Shown here in pieces: positions 37,776 through 45,531 of a stretch of 64,000 bases of DNA. The notes beneath the pieces are model-generated. The model had not been told where the DNA came from. It saw nothing but the letters and a program-made list of their open reading frames with translations, and ran no database searches. Location: positions 22,146 through 86,145 of the forward strand of contig NZ_JAQMUB010000027.1 of NCBI RefSeq assembly GCF_028330965.1, in the 5' to 3' direction. Positions within the stretch are counted from its first letter, which is position 1, and each line of letters starts with the position of its first letter. The position numbers and the translations under genes are program-made. This DNA is from Oscillatoria sp. CS-180 (lineage in GTDB: Bacteria; Cyanobacteriota; Cyanobacteriia; Phormidesmidales; Phormidesmidaceae).

Positions 37776-37864
37776 GGTAGGGTGGACACTGCCCAACAAA
37801 AACAGCATGAGAAGCGTAATCAGAATGGTATTAAATCAACATCCTGGGTAGTGCCCACCCTACC
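37776..37864. repeat. Long-arm inverted repeat between fdxH and flavodoxin
   Basis: Arms of 20 bases (37776-37795 and 37845-37864) match at 18 positions, and both mismatches allow G-U pairing in one transcript sense. They are separated by 49 bases, and a TTTTT run follows the right arm. It resembles dispersed GGTAGGGTGG-type repeats of cyanobacteria. It might also end transcription on the plus strand. Confidence 0.45.
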
Positions 37865-37924
37865 TTTTTCAGATTGCGTCACCTATTCAAGTTCAAATTG
37901 TTTACTCTTCAACAAAGATTACGG

Positions 37925-38224
37925 CTAGACCAGATAGGCTTCCATGTGGGTTTTGATCGTGCAGTCTGAGCGAGGATAAGACGAGCACAATACAATGAAA
38001 CCTTTTGCAATTTGATCATCCTCTAAGAAAGATTGATCCTCTTGATCAATCTCGCCTTCTACGAGCTTGCCGACGCAGCTAGAACAAGCTCCTGATCGAC
38101 AGGAAAAGGGTAGCTCAATGTCATTTTCTTCCGCTGCATCAATGATGTACATGTCATCTTCAACGGGAATAGTGACGTCGATCTTACGCTTTTTGTTAAT
38201 TAGGCGGACTTGATGTGTTGTCAT
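37925..38224 (-). CDS. fdxH: Plant-type [2Fe-2S] ferredoxin, FdxH type
   Basis: This 99-aa ferredoxin has Cys42, Cys47, Cys50 and Cys80 (CRSGACSSC plus LCSSYP), the four [2Fe-2S] ligands. It resembles the nitrogenase-specific FdxH of Anabaena in [19 protein letters not shown] and the late [15 protein letters not shown]. It donates electrons to NifH. I use the ATG at 38224, since an upstream ATG would add six residues not found in homologues. It directly follows hesB in the hesA-hesB-fdxH order known from other diazotrophic cyanobacteria. Confidence 0.94.
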   Translation of the reverse strand: MTTHQVRLINKKRKIDVTIPVEDDMYIIDAAEENDIELPFSCRSGACSSCVGKLVEGEIDQEDQSFLEDDQIAKGFIVLCSSYPRSDCTIKTHMEAYLV

Positions 38225-38338
38225 GATTCTTTCCTCTTGCAACGAAGATCAATAAGGGTTGAGATTTGAATTTTGAATTTTGAGTTTGAACACCACAAGG
38301 TCAATGTTTAACTCGTTACTCACAATTCAAAAGGCTGA
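38225..38338. repeat. Heptad short tandem repeat upstream of fdxH
   Basis: Around 38265-38290 the sequence repeats a GAATTTT-type heptad about three times. The same unit forms the nifE-nifN linker at 43307-43340 and is scattered through other spacers of the window. Confidence 0.6.
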
Positions 38339-38704
38339 CTACGAACAGGGCACGGCTGAAGGAGTACAGTCACCTGCCTGGAAGGACTTGCCGCAGCCGC
38401 AGGTGCCTGTGGCATTGGGATTGGTAAATTTGAAGCCGCTTTCTAATAGACCATCGATGTAGTCCACGACAACGCCGTCCAATAGAGGAGCACTGGTCGG
38501 ATCGATGAAAACTTTGAGAGGTCCAGCCTCTACTATTTCGTCTTCCGGTGCGGGAGCGTCTGCCACCTTAATGTCGTATTCGTAGCCATTGCAGCCGCCG
38601 TCTTTAACCGCGAGGCGAATACCTCGCCCTGGAGTGTAGTTGGGTGTACCGCGAACGAAGGTGCGTAGGCGGAGTTCCGCGAGTTCAGTAAGGGTAACTG
38701 GCAT
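38339..38704 (-). CDS. hesB: HesB/IscA-type Fe-S carrier
   Basis: This 121-aa A-type scaffold has Cys38 (GGCNGYEY) and a C-terminal CGC pair (Cys102, Cys104), the three metal/cluster ligands of the family. The start MPVTLTELAELRLRTF is the HesB form; an upstream in-frame start would add 8 residues without support. A short extra C-terminal tail contains two more Cys (GDCTPSAVPCS), longer than usual. The role is Fe-S transfer to nitrogenase components. Two small membrane-protein genes separate it from hesA, which normally adjoins. Confidence 0.93.
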   Translation of the reverse strand: MPVTLTELAELRLRTFVRGTPNYTPGRGIRLAVKDGGCNGYEYDIKVADAPAPEDEIVEAGPLKVFIDPTSAPLLDGVVVDYIDGLLESGFKFTNPNATGTCGCGKSFQAGDCTPSAVPCS

Positions 38705-38764
38705 AATAATCAGGGGATGAGAGAACAAGAGATCGACAGGAGCGAAGCAGTCAAAGGTGCAGAG

Positions 38765-38980
38765 TTAACTGGTTCTGGATTGTTGGAGAACACCGGGTTC
38801 CACTAAAAGCCACAGAAGCATCAGACTTTTTATCAAAACGGGGGCATCTGCCAGAATGAACGTGAGCAGCACAGCAGCGATCAGAATGCCGAGCAGTTGC
38901 CCTGAGTGGGAGGTGCAGGTCCGCATAAACCCGCGAGCGACGATCGCAATTCCGAAAGAGAGCAGAATAGTCCAGAGCAT
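38765..38980 (-). CDS. Small membrane protein between hesA and hesB (71 aa)
   Basis: The ATG at 38980 has AGGA about 8 bases upstream, better than a TTG ten codons earlier. The protein begins MLWTILLSFGIAIVARGFM and has two to three membrane segments (about residues 2-18, 28-44 and 49-64), with one Cys in MRTCTSHS. I do not recognise a family. It lies in the same orientation as hesA, hesB and the next small gene, so it belongs to the nif transcript. Function unknown. Confidence 0.6.
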   Translation of the reverse strand: MLWTILLSFGIAIVARGFMRTCTSHSGQLLGILIAAVLLTFILADAPVLIKSLMLLWLLVEPGVLQQSRTS

Positions 38981-39068
38981 TGTTCGATCCTGAATTCGGC
39001 GGAGAGACAAGGACGAAGAGCTTTTGACAGGTCTAGAGGGGATTTAGGGGCAAAGGCAAGATCTTGGC

Positions 39069-39359
39069 CTAATACAAACTGTCAATAGATCGGCGGGGTG
39101 ATTTGCATTGACTTTGCCACGGGCAAAAGCGAGGACAGGTCGGTTTGATGATGCGATCGCCAGGTGCACAGGTGGGGTAGGTGACTAATCCAGCCAGAAA
39201 AACAACCTTAAGCAGTCCGGGGGCCGCAACGATTCCTCCCATTAAGCAAACCAAGGCCAGCGAGAGGCTGAGAAATTGAACAACCTCGTCGGTCTGATGA
39301 CTGCCATAGCGCCAAGCAGCGATCGCGAGACCCAAGAGCATCAAAGCCATCCAAAACAT
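39069..39359 (-). CDS. Small membrane protein with Cys-rich C-terminus, next to hesA (96 aa)
   Basis: This 96-aa protein begins MFWMALMLLGLAIAAWRYG. Three hydrophobic segments (about 2-16, 29-44 and 48-62) precede a tail with four Cys (TCAPGDRIIKPTCPRFCPWQSQC). The Cys-rich tail would face one side of the membrane and could bind a metal. It starts 18 bases after hesA. Unlike the 71-aa neighbour it has a clear ATG. I do not know a family for it. Both suggest a membrane component added to the nif assembly operon. Confidence 0.6.
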   Translation of the reverse strand: MFWMALMLLGLAIAAWRYGSHQTDEVVQFLSLSLALVCLMGGIVAAPGLLKVVFLAGLVTYPTCAPGDRIIKPTCPRFCPWQSQCKSPRRSIDSLY

Positions 39360-39377
39360 GTCACACTCACCAACTCA

Positions 39378-40175
39378 TCAGAGGGAAACCGGAGCAGTAT
39401 CCGGTAAACGAGCCGACACAGAGGACTGAGCAGATTGCCCGCAAACGGCACAATCCGGATCATGGTAGGTGCGGCGCTTGGCAAATTCGGCGCGGGCCAA
39501 ATCCATCGTGAGTAGCTGCCCCAATAGGGGATCCCCCAAGCCTGTTATGAGTTTGATTGCTTCCAGTGCAGCCAAGCAGGCTAGCGTACCGGAGACAGCT
39601 CCAAGTACTCCAAATCCCCACCGATTCCACTCCGGCTTCTCAGGAAATAGGCAAGTAAGACAAGGGGTCTGCCCAGGTACGATGGTTGTCAGGTAGGCAT
39701 CCATGCTATTCATGGCAGCTTCCACCATCGGCTTGCCCCAGCGCACGCAGGCCGCATTCAGCAAATCCCGCTCTTTGAAATCAAAGGCGCAGTCCAGCGC
39801 AATATCAGCTTGCTGTACGAGGTCATCAATGTTGTCAGCAGTGACGTATTCGCACACGGCTGCGATCGCGATATCTGGATTGAGCTGGGCTAAAGTTTCC
39901 CGAGCTTTGAATACGCGCGGTTTTCCGACCCAATCGTCCGTCATCAGCACCTGCCGATTCAAATCATCCCGCTGTAGGTCTCCCCCCCGCACGAGGATGA
40001 GTTTGCCAACCCCAGCTACCGCTAGATACAGAGCCGCAGTGCCCCCCAATCCGCCGACGCCTGTGACCAGGGCGGTTGTCCCTTTGAGCTGTCGCTGCCC
40101 CGTTTCACCTAAACCAGGCAGCATCATTTGACGGCGGTAGCGATCAATTTCGGTTGGGGTTAAAGTTGGCAGCAT
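39378..40175 (-). CDS. hesA: HesA, ThiF/MoeB-type protein
   Basis: This 265-aa protein has the ATP-binding GVGGLGG motif near residue 40 with the following LNRQVLMTDDWVGKPRV region. Two CxxC pairs, TPCLTC and DCAVC, should bind zinc as in ThiF/MoeB. HesA is encoded next to hesB in cyanobacterial nif clusters and is proposed to act in cofactor or molybdenum handling. It follows nifW after about 70 bases. Confidence 0.94.
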   Translation of the reverse strand: MLPTLTPTEIDRYRRQMMLPGLGETGQRQLKGTTALVTGVGGLGGTAALYLAVAGVGKLILVRGGDLQRDDLNRQVLMTDDWVGKPRVFKARETLAQLNPDIAIAAVCEYVTADNIDDLVQQADIALDCAFDFKERDLLNAACVRWGKPMVEAAMNSMDAYLTTIVPGQTPCLTCLFPEKPEWNRWGFGVLGAVSGTLACLAALEAIKLITGLGDPLLGQLLTMDLARAEFAKRRTYHDPDCAVCGQSAQSSVSARLPDTAPVSL

Positions 40176-40246
40176 CGCTGAAAACAGAACTAGGTGAATG
40201 GGCTAAAGCTATACGAACAGGCTGTTGGTTGCTGTTAGGGTTGTGG

Positions 40247-40564
40247 CTATTCCACGCCGATATCAGACAGCATGACCACATTTTTAGGACGGTCTTGAAA
40301 AACCTTGAACAACTTCTGCTCGACGGAAGTGGAAGTGATAAACAGGGTGTAAGCCGTTTGCAGTGCTTGCCGATAAGCCTCCAGTAAGGTCACTTCGTCT
40401 TGAGCACTATCAACGGCTTGCACCAATTGGGAAAACTTCCGCAGGATATGCAAGCGGTTCACGTTCACCACCTGGGGGTCATAGGCTAAGCCAAAGAAAT
40501 CAAAGTATTCCTCAGCATCTTTGAGCTGATTGAACTGAGATAGGGATAGGGTCGCAGTGGTCAT
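40247..40564 (-). CDS. nifW: Nitrogenase-stabilizing/protective protein NifW
   Basis: This 105-aa protein has the NifW layout with LSQFNQLKDAEEYFDFFGLAYDPQVVNVNRLHILRKF at the N-terminus. NifW binds the MoFe protein and protects or helps mature it under oxygen. Its ATG overlaps the DUF683 stop by 4 bases, so both are coupled. Confidence 0.93.
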   Translation of the reverse strand: MTTATLSLSQFNQLKDAEEYFDFFGLAYDPQVVNVNRLHILRKFSQLVQAVDSAQDEVTLLEAYRQALQTAYTLFITSTSVEQKLFKVFQDRPKNVVMLSDIGVE

Positions 40565-40779
40565 TGGGCGGCCTCCAAAGTTTTGAGTTGTTGTTTCAGG
40601 TCGCGGAGCTGACAGTAGACGGCGTAAGTCCGTTCGGCGGCTTCGGGTAGCTGTTCTAGGTCATTGGGCAATCCCTCAGCAATGTCGTGGAGGTCCATCT
40701 TCATCTGTCCAGCCTTGCTGTTGAGTCTCTTGATCTGTTTTTTCAGAGCCTCGATGTTGGTGGTGGTTGCTGTAGTCAT
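40561..40779 (-). CDS. NifX-associated small coiled-coil protein (DUF683/CCE_0567 type)
   Basis: This 72-aa helical protein includes LKKQIKRLNSKAGQMKMDLHDIAEGLP, the DUF683 pattern known in cyanobacterial nif clusters and solved as an antiparallel coiled-coil metal-binding protein in a Cyanothece. It lies between DUF269 and nifW as in other diazotrophs. A metal-related accessory role in cofactor work is likely but not proved. Confidence 0.9.
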   Translation of the reverse strand: MTTATTTNIEALKKQIKRLNSKAGQMKMDLHDIAEGLPNDLEQLPEAAERTYAVYCQLRDLKQQLKTLEAAQ

Positions 40780-40869
40780 AGGCGGTAAGGGGTTTGGAGG
40801 GAAGATTTAGGGTTGGAGATTTCAGACTCAACCGGCTAACTAAAACTCAAAATGGGTCACTTAGACCTT

Positions 40870-41349
40870 TTAGATGTCGCAGACTTCGGGATATTTTTGA
40901 GCTAGCTCAACACCTCTTTGGACCAGTTTTTCACCTTCTGCGTTGAGTTTTTCTAGGGTGTCGAAGCCAAAGCGTTGGGCATCGCGGAGAGTTTTAGAAA
41001 CCAGAATCAGGCGACCAGAGAAGATCAGTGCCCAGCCAAAACCTTCATGACTAAGGTCAACAACGACTTGGGACAGTTGACCGGTTTCCTCTTCAATACG
41101 GGCTGCGATCGCCCGATAAAAGCCTAGAATTCGTCCGATGGTGAGTGGATCTACCTCTCCTTCAACAGGAATTTCGCGGCGCTGCTTTTTAGGCATGACA
41201 TAGGGCTTCAGCAAAAGCTCATCAGCCCAATTGCGATAGGTGCCGTAAGGATCGTTCGCGCGAATTTGTTGTACTAACGCTTTGAGAAAGGGAGAATTAT
41301 CGACAACCAATGCTGCATCGAGAGCAGCAGCGACTTGAGCGGGACTCAT
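40870..41349 (-). CDS. NifX-associated nitrogen fixation protein (DUF269)
   Basis: This 159-aa protein matches DUF269, always next to nifX. It includes NDPYGTYRNWADELLLKPYVMPKKQRR and GRILGFYRAIAARIEEETG. Its ATG overlaps the nifX stop by 4 bases. It is thought to help cofactor handling with NifX, but the biochemical function is not settled. Confidence 0.93.
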   Translation of the reverse strand: MSPAQVAAALDAALVVDNSPFLKALVQQIRANDPYGTYRNWADELLLKPYVMPKKQRREIPVEGEVDPLTIGRILGFYRAIAARIEEETGQLSQVVVDLSHEGFGWALIFSGRLILVSKTLRDAQRFGFDTLEKLNAEGEKLVQRGVELAQKYPEVCDI

Positions 41350-41771
41350 ACTAAAATTTCCTCCTCGGTAGTTTCAAAATCATCGTCAAAGTTACGAGGC
41401 TGACTTTTTTGCAGTGCCTTGCGTAACCAGGGTGGCGGGCTGCCGTTGAGGGTTTCCACCAGTCGGATCAGCACATCTTGAATATCGTCTGCCTCTGTCT
41501 GGGCCTTAACCGGGGTGATATTGTTGCGAATCAGTCTGGCTGCTGCACTGCCACCAATCGCTGAAACGTAGACGAGAGTGCAATCATGCAGCGCTTTAAC
41601 TTTGGGTTCCAACTTGTCTTCATTGCCGTCTTCCTTTAGATCGCCAGTGAACTCCAGGGTTTCAACAAAGGTGTAGCCGTCGGTGTCAACGTCATAGACA
41701 TCAATCCGACTAGCCCAGCCGAAATGAGCATTGATAGAGTCTGAATCTCGGGTTGTAAAGGCAACTTTCAT
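41346..41771 (-). CDS. nifX: FeMo-cofactor carrier protein NifX
   Basis: This 141-aa protein starts MKVAFTTRDSDSINAHFGWAS with the NifX/NafY-type cofactor-binding fold. NifX carries NifB-co or the FeMo-cofactor precursor to and from NifEN. An ATG at 41771 has GGAG about 8 bases upstream; a TTG one codon earlier is unlikely. The long acidic tail (NFDDDFETTEEE) is typical of cyanobacterial NifX. Confidence 0.94.
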   Translation of the reverse strand: MKVAFTTRDSDSINAHFGWASRIDVYDVDTDGYTFVETLEFTGDLKEDGNEDKLEPKVKALHDCTLVYVSAIGGSAAARLIRNNITPVKAQTEADDIQDVLIRLVETLNGSPPPWLRKALQKSQPRNFDDDFETTEEEILV

Positions 41772-41847
41772 CAAGATCTCCTTGTTGGCAGTAGGGAACA
41801 GAAGGCGGATGAGCAGGGGATGGGGGCAGATCAGAGGGGATTATCCA

Positions 41848-44715
41848 TCACTCCAACCTGTCCTCCATCACCCCGTCATCCCCATCACCCCCATCCCGCC
41901 AACGATGAACTAACGCATGAGCGCTCTTTTCGTCGGCTTCCATAAACAGATTGCCGATGTCGAACAGGAGTTGAGTCGTGCCGCCGTAGCCGATGGTGCT
42001 GCGGCGACCATTGCCCAGGCGATCAAAGACAGGAAAGCCCAGGCGATAGAGGGGGATGTCGAGCGTTTGCGAAAGGGTTTTGGCGTTGGAGTTAGCAATC
42101 AGCAGGTCTGCACCTTGGGCCAGGTCCGCAAAGTCTTCCAGGTCGCCAATAGTCACGGTGTCGACAGGCAAATCCTTGAGCAGTTTGGATTTGGTAGTGG
42201 TGACAGCAGCGTGAACGTCTGCTCCCGTCGTTTTCAGCCATCCAGCGATCGCGTGCAGCAGGTCAGGTTCCAGCGCCAAAGCAACTCGCTTCCGTCCAAA
42301 GAAGAAATGGGTGTCAAGGATGGCGTCTTGAAGCTGTGCCCGCTGATGGGCATACCGAGCAGGAACAGGCCGATCGCTGAGTTGAGATAGCGTTGCCAAA
42401 AAGTGATCCACTTCGCCTAGTCCCGTAAGGCTGTTGAACACCGTGAACTGGGTGCCAAAGCGCTGCTGTAAAACTTCCGCTGCGGTGGTCATACTGTAGC
42501 CAAGGGCTAACGTGTAGGTGGAGCGGTGGAGCGATCGCAGCTCTTCCACGGTCGTGCCCCCGGTCGTCACCGCACTGAATTCATCCGACAGGTGACCGTC
42601 GATGGACGCGGATAAGTCAGGCAGCACCACCGGTCTGAGACCAAAGTCTGCCACCATATCCTTCACCACCTGAACATCACCTGGGGTAAAGGACGATCCC
42701 ACTAGCACGGTGATCTGAGGGAGAGACGGCAAGTCACACACATAGTCAGACGTCGCTGCGGGCGCAGCTAAAGTCTCCGTATTCACTGGATCAATAGGGA
42801 TGTCGCGCACCAACGCCTCGACCGCAGCAGCATAGCCGTCTTGTAGTGCGCCCTTGAAGTCGGGAGTCGACGCAAAGGCAACAGGAAGGTCAGTCAATTG
42901 GGGCGATCGCTTCCGGATGCTGCGCAAAATACCGTGCATATCATCGCCACGGGTCTCCGTCAAACCTGTCGTGCAGAGACCAATGATTTCCGGCTTGGAC
43001 TTCTCTACCAAGGTCAACATCGCGGCTTCGATATTGTCCTCACCGCCCAGAATCGTCGTCACTTCCGTCATCGCCGTCGTAGACAGCGGAATCGCTTCTC
43101 GGAAATGACGCACCAGCATCACTTTGGCAAACGCCGTACAACCCTGAGAGCCGTGAAACAGCGGCATGATGCCCTTCACGCCTAGATACGCCAGGGCTGC
43201 GCCTAGAGGCTGACTCTGCTTCAGCGGATTCACCGCAACAGACTTGCGACGGGAAACAACCTTTGTTGAGGAGACCGGTGCTTGGGTGGGGACGGTAGGT
43301 GAAGCAGAATTTTGAATTTTGAATTTTGAATTTTGAATTTCTGTTACCTTTTCCCACGGCGCTTCTCGCCGGACCTGTTCCCAAATCGGGCTATGCAGCG
43401 CTTCATCCAGCTCTTTAGCCATCTCGATCATGCCGACGTACCCAGCATAGGGATGGTGACGTTCCTGGTTGATATCAAGGAATGGAATGCGAGCTTTGAG
43501 CGCGGTGTACTGGTTGCGACCGCCAGCGATCAGCATGTCAGCTTTGGTTTTGGCGATGACTTTCAGCAGTTCCTGAGCATTGCCCTTTTGCAGCATGATG
43601 CCGTCTTTGCCGAGCAAGTCTTTGATGCGAGCTTTGTCTTCTTCAGTACTCTTTTTAGTGCTGGTGGCCGCAACTTCGATGCCGAGATCGTTCGCCGCAG
43701 AAATGATGGACCAGCTCTTGACGCCACCCGTATAGAGCACAACCCGCTTGCCTTGCAGCCGCTGACGATAGGGCGCGAGAGCCTCAGTCAGCTGGGCCGT
43801 TTCAGCCTGAATCGTCGCCTCCACCCGCGCTTTGAGGTCATCGTCGTTGAAATGAGACGCGATCGCCCTCAGCAGGTTGTTCATGTCCTCCACACCGTAG
43901 ATGGACGCTTCGATGTAGGGAATGTCGTAGCGTTCCTGCATCTTGTGGGCCATATTGATCAGCGCTTTAGAGCAGATCATCACGTTGAGTTTGGCCCGAT
44001 GGGCATAGGTGACTTCATGGTAGCGAGCATCCCCAGTAATCTTGGCAAGAACCCGAATTCCCAACTTTTTCAACAGCGGCACCACGCCCCACATCTCGCC
44101 AGCAATGTTGTATTCGCCAATGAGGTTGATGTCGTAGGGCGTGGTGTACTCCGGCTCAGCGGTGCCAACAACGTACTCCAAAAGAGCTTCACCCCCAATC
44201 CGGTTCCCCAAGTTTTTGCTCCCCACAAAGCCGGGAGAGCTGACCGGCACGACAGGAATGTCAAATTTCTCGCTAGCAGCCTGACAGACGGCTTCAAGGT
44301 CATCCCCAATGAGCGCTGTCACGCAGGTGAGATAAACGAAAACAGCAGCAGGATTGTGTCGTTCCTTAACTTCGCGAATGGCTTTGTAAAGCTTCTTCTC
44401 GCCGCCAAAGATGATGTCGTTTTCACTCAGATCTGTCGTAAAGCCCATCTTGTAGGTCATGGGTCCAGACGAAAGACTGCCGCGACTGCCCCAAGAGTTG
44501 CCCGCACAGGCAATGGGACCGTGAACCAGATGCGCCACATCCGTAATTGGAACAAGGGCAATGCTAGCGCCATCAAAAGCACAACCGCCTTGAGCAGCCC
44601 CTGGCTGAGCTTGCTGCTGACAAGCTTTATTCTTGCCCTTGCCGTCTTTCTTGTGATTGTGTTCACAGCCCGGCTGGGTCAGCAATTCATTGATTTTTCC
44701 AGACGTCATTTTCAT
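41848..44715 (-). CDS. nifEN: NifE-NifN fusion protein, FeMo-cofactor scaffold
   Basis: This 955-aa frame joins two subunits normally made from separate genes. Residues 1 to about 455 are NifE ([26 protein letters not shown] with Cys45 and Cys70, [13 protein letters not shown]). Residues about 490-955 are NifN ([43 protein letters not shown]). Each part is near full length. The linker (about 456-490) begins [13 protein letters not shown], which is the translation of a 7-bp tandem repeat (43307-43340), followed by a Pro/Thr/Ser-rich part. NifEN is an alpha2beta2 scaffold on which FeMo-cofactor matures, so a tethered form is structurally possible. No frameshift or stop interrupts it. Confidence 0.94.
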   Translation of the reverse strand: MKMTSGKINELLTQPGCEHNHKKDGKGKNKACQQQAQPGAAQGGCAFDGASIALVPITDVAHLVHGPIACAGNSWGSRGSLSSGPMTYKMGFTTDLSENDIIFGGEKKLYKAIREVKERHNPAAVFVYLTCVTALIGDDLEAVCQAASEKFDIPVVPVSSPGFVGSKNLGNRIGGEALLEYVVGTAEPEYTTPYDINLIGEYNIAGEMWGVVPLLKKLGIRVLAKITGDARYHEVTYAHRAKLNVMICSKALINMAHKMQERYDIPYIEASIYGVEDMNNLLRAIASHFNDDDLKARVEATIQAETAQLTEALAPYRQRLQGKRVVLYTGGVKSWSIISAANDLGIEVAATSTKKSTEEDKARIKDLLGKDGIMLQKGNAQELLKVIAKTKADMLIAGGRNQYTALKARIPFLDINQERHHPYAGYVGMIEMAKELDEALHSPIWEQVRREAPWEKVTEIQNSKFKIQNSASPTVPTQAPVSSTKVVSRRKSVAVNPLKQSQPLGAALAYLGVKGIMPLFHGSQGCTAFAKVMLVRHFREAIPLSTTAMTEVTTILGGEDNIEAAMLTLVEKSKPEIIGLCTTGLTETRGDDMHGILRSIRKRSPQLTDLPVAFASTPDFKGALQDGYAAAVEALVRDIPIDPVNTETLAAPAATSDYVCDLPSLPQITVLVGSSFTPGDVQVVKDMVADFGLRPVVLPDLSASIDGHLSDEFSAVTTGGTTVEELRSLHRSTYTLALGYSMTTAAEVLQQRFGTQFTVFNSLTGLGEVDHFLATLSQLSDRPVPARYAHQRAQLQDAILDTHFFFGRKRVALALEPDLLHAIAGWLKTTGADVHAAVTTTKSKLLKDLPVDTVTIGDLEDFADLAQGADLLIANSNAKTLSQTLDIPLYRLGFPVFDRLGNGRRSTIGYGGTTQLLFDIGNLFMEADEKSAHALVHRWRDGGDGDDGVMEDRLE
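43307..43340. repeat. 7-bp tandem repeat inside nifEN (linker-encoding STRR)
   Basis: Just under five copies of GAATTTT lie in tandem. Three copies equal seven codons, so the repeat stays in frame, and it encodes the I-Q-N-S-K-F-K type linker at the NifE/NifN boundary. The unit is the same as in the spacer repeats at 38265 and 56311. Confidence 0.9.
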
Positions 44716-44783
44716 GGCGAGATGGGGAATGAAGGGGGCAGAGGCTAAGCGGGCAAATGGGATGAATTTGGCCTGGGGACTGG

Positions 44784-45092
44784 TTAAATGTAAAGAGCGA
44801 TGTCTTCACCACAGATATCCGCTAGGTAAGAGAGTGCTCGAAACCGAAGACTCACGAGTTCGTTGTAGAGCGGGTTGAGCTTGCAGAGGGGCGGAATGTG
44901 AACGGTACGACCCAGAAAAGAGATATCTCGCTCAAAAGGACAAGTACTAGGGATGAGTCTGCAAATCAGGCGGGCCGTAGCGCGATCGCTCACCTCATAA
45001 CCATCGATCCAGTGACGCAAGGGCTTCAGCAAATCGAGGCCAGGGTGATGGGACAGAGGGGATGGATGGGAGGAATCGACGAAAATAGCCAT
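44784..45092 (-). CDS. Mo-dependent nitrogenase C-terminal domain protein
   Basis: This 102-aa protein contains [47 protein letters not shown]. This is the Mo-dependent nitrogenase C-terminal family (Mo-nitro_C) found in cyanobacteria, despite its name a separate small protein. It lies between nifZ and nifEN. The three to four conserved Cys could hold a metal. The exact role is not known. Confidence 0.85.
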   Translation of the reverse strand: MAIFVDSSHPSPLSHHPGLDLLKPLRHWIDGYEVSDRATARLICRLIPSTCPFERDISFLGRTVHIPPLCKLNPLYNELVSLRFRALSYLADICGEDIALYI

Positions 45093-45157
45093 CAGAGTTC
45101 TCAGGAGGTTAAAACTAACAATTCGACATTCAAGCTGGATGAAAGGATACGGCTTTA

Positions 45158-45448
45158 CTAGTTTTCTTGTTCGATTAGAGGTGGACGATCTTCAGCTAAA
45201 TCAAGTTCACGGCTGAGGCAGCCCACCACAAAGTTGGTCTCTAGGAAGTGAACGGAGTAAATGTAGGCGCGCTGTAGGTAGGTCCCAATGCCAACGATGT
45301 AGCCTACATCCCCTTTCTTAGCCAAGTGGAAACCAATGTCTTTGCCCGGAAAGGTGCCGTCGTTGCGAATGACTTTTTTGACCCGAACACGGCTACCCAT
45401 TTCAAAGATTGGAGGACCATCAAGTTCGATTTCGTCGCTAAGTTTCAT
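45158..45448 (-). CDS. nifZ: NifZ family protein
   Basis: This 96-aa protein has the NifZ core: ELDGPPIFEMGSRVRVKKVIRNDGTFPG and KKGDVGYIVGIGTYLQRAYIYSVHFLE. NifZ helps build the second P-cluster of the MoFe protein. I choose the ATG at 45448, where family members begin (MKLSDEIELDG), rather than one 20 codons upstream. It follows nifK after about 80 bases. In many cyanobacteria nifZ instead sits with nifV and nifT, which here lie on the other side of the divergent region. Confidence 0.92.
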   Translation of the reverse strand: MKLSDEIELDGPPIFEMGSRVRVKKVIRNDGTFPGKDIGFHLAKKGDVGYIVGIGTYLQRAYIYSVHFLETNFVVGCLSRELDLAEDRPPLIEQEN

Positions 45449-45531
45449 GGCAGGTGATGGGTAGAGGAGCAAAGGAATCCAGGAGTAAGGGAGGGTGTCA
45501 AAGAGCACTCCCCCCCTTATTTCCTCCTTGT

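Noticed and set aside
43333..44748. Long plus-strand open frame (about 470 codons) opposite nifE
   Set aside because: It is the complement of a strongly conserved nifE sequence and has no family resemblance or ribosome binding site; codon bias of the antisense frame explains it.
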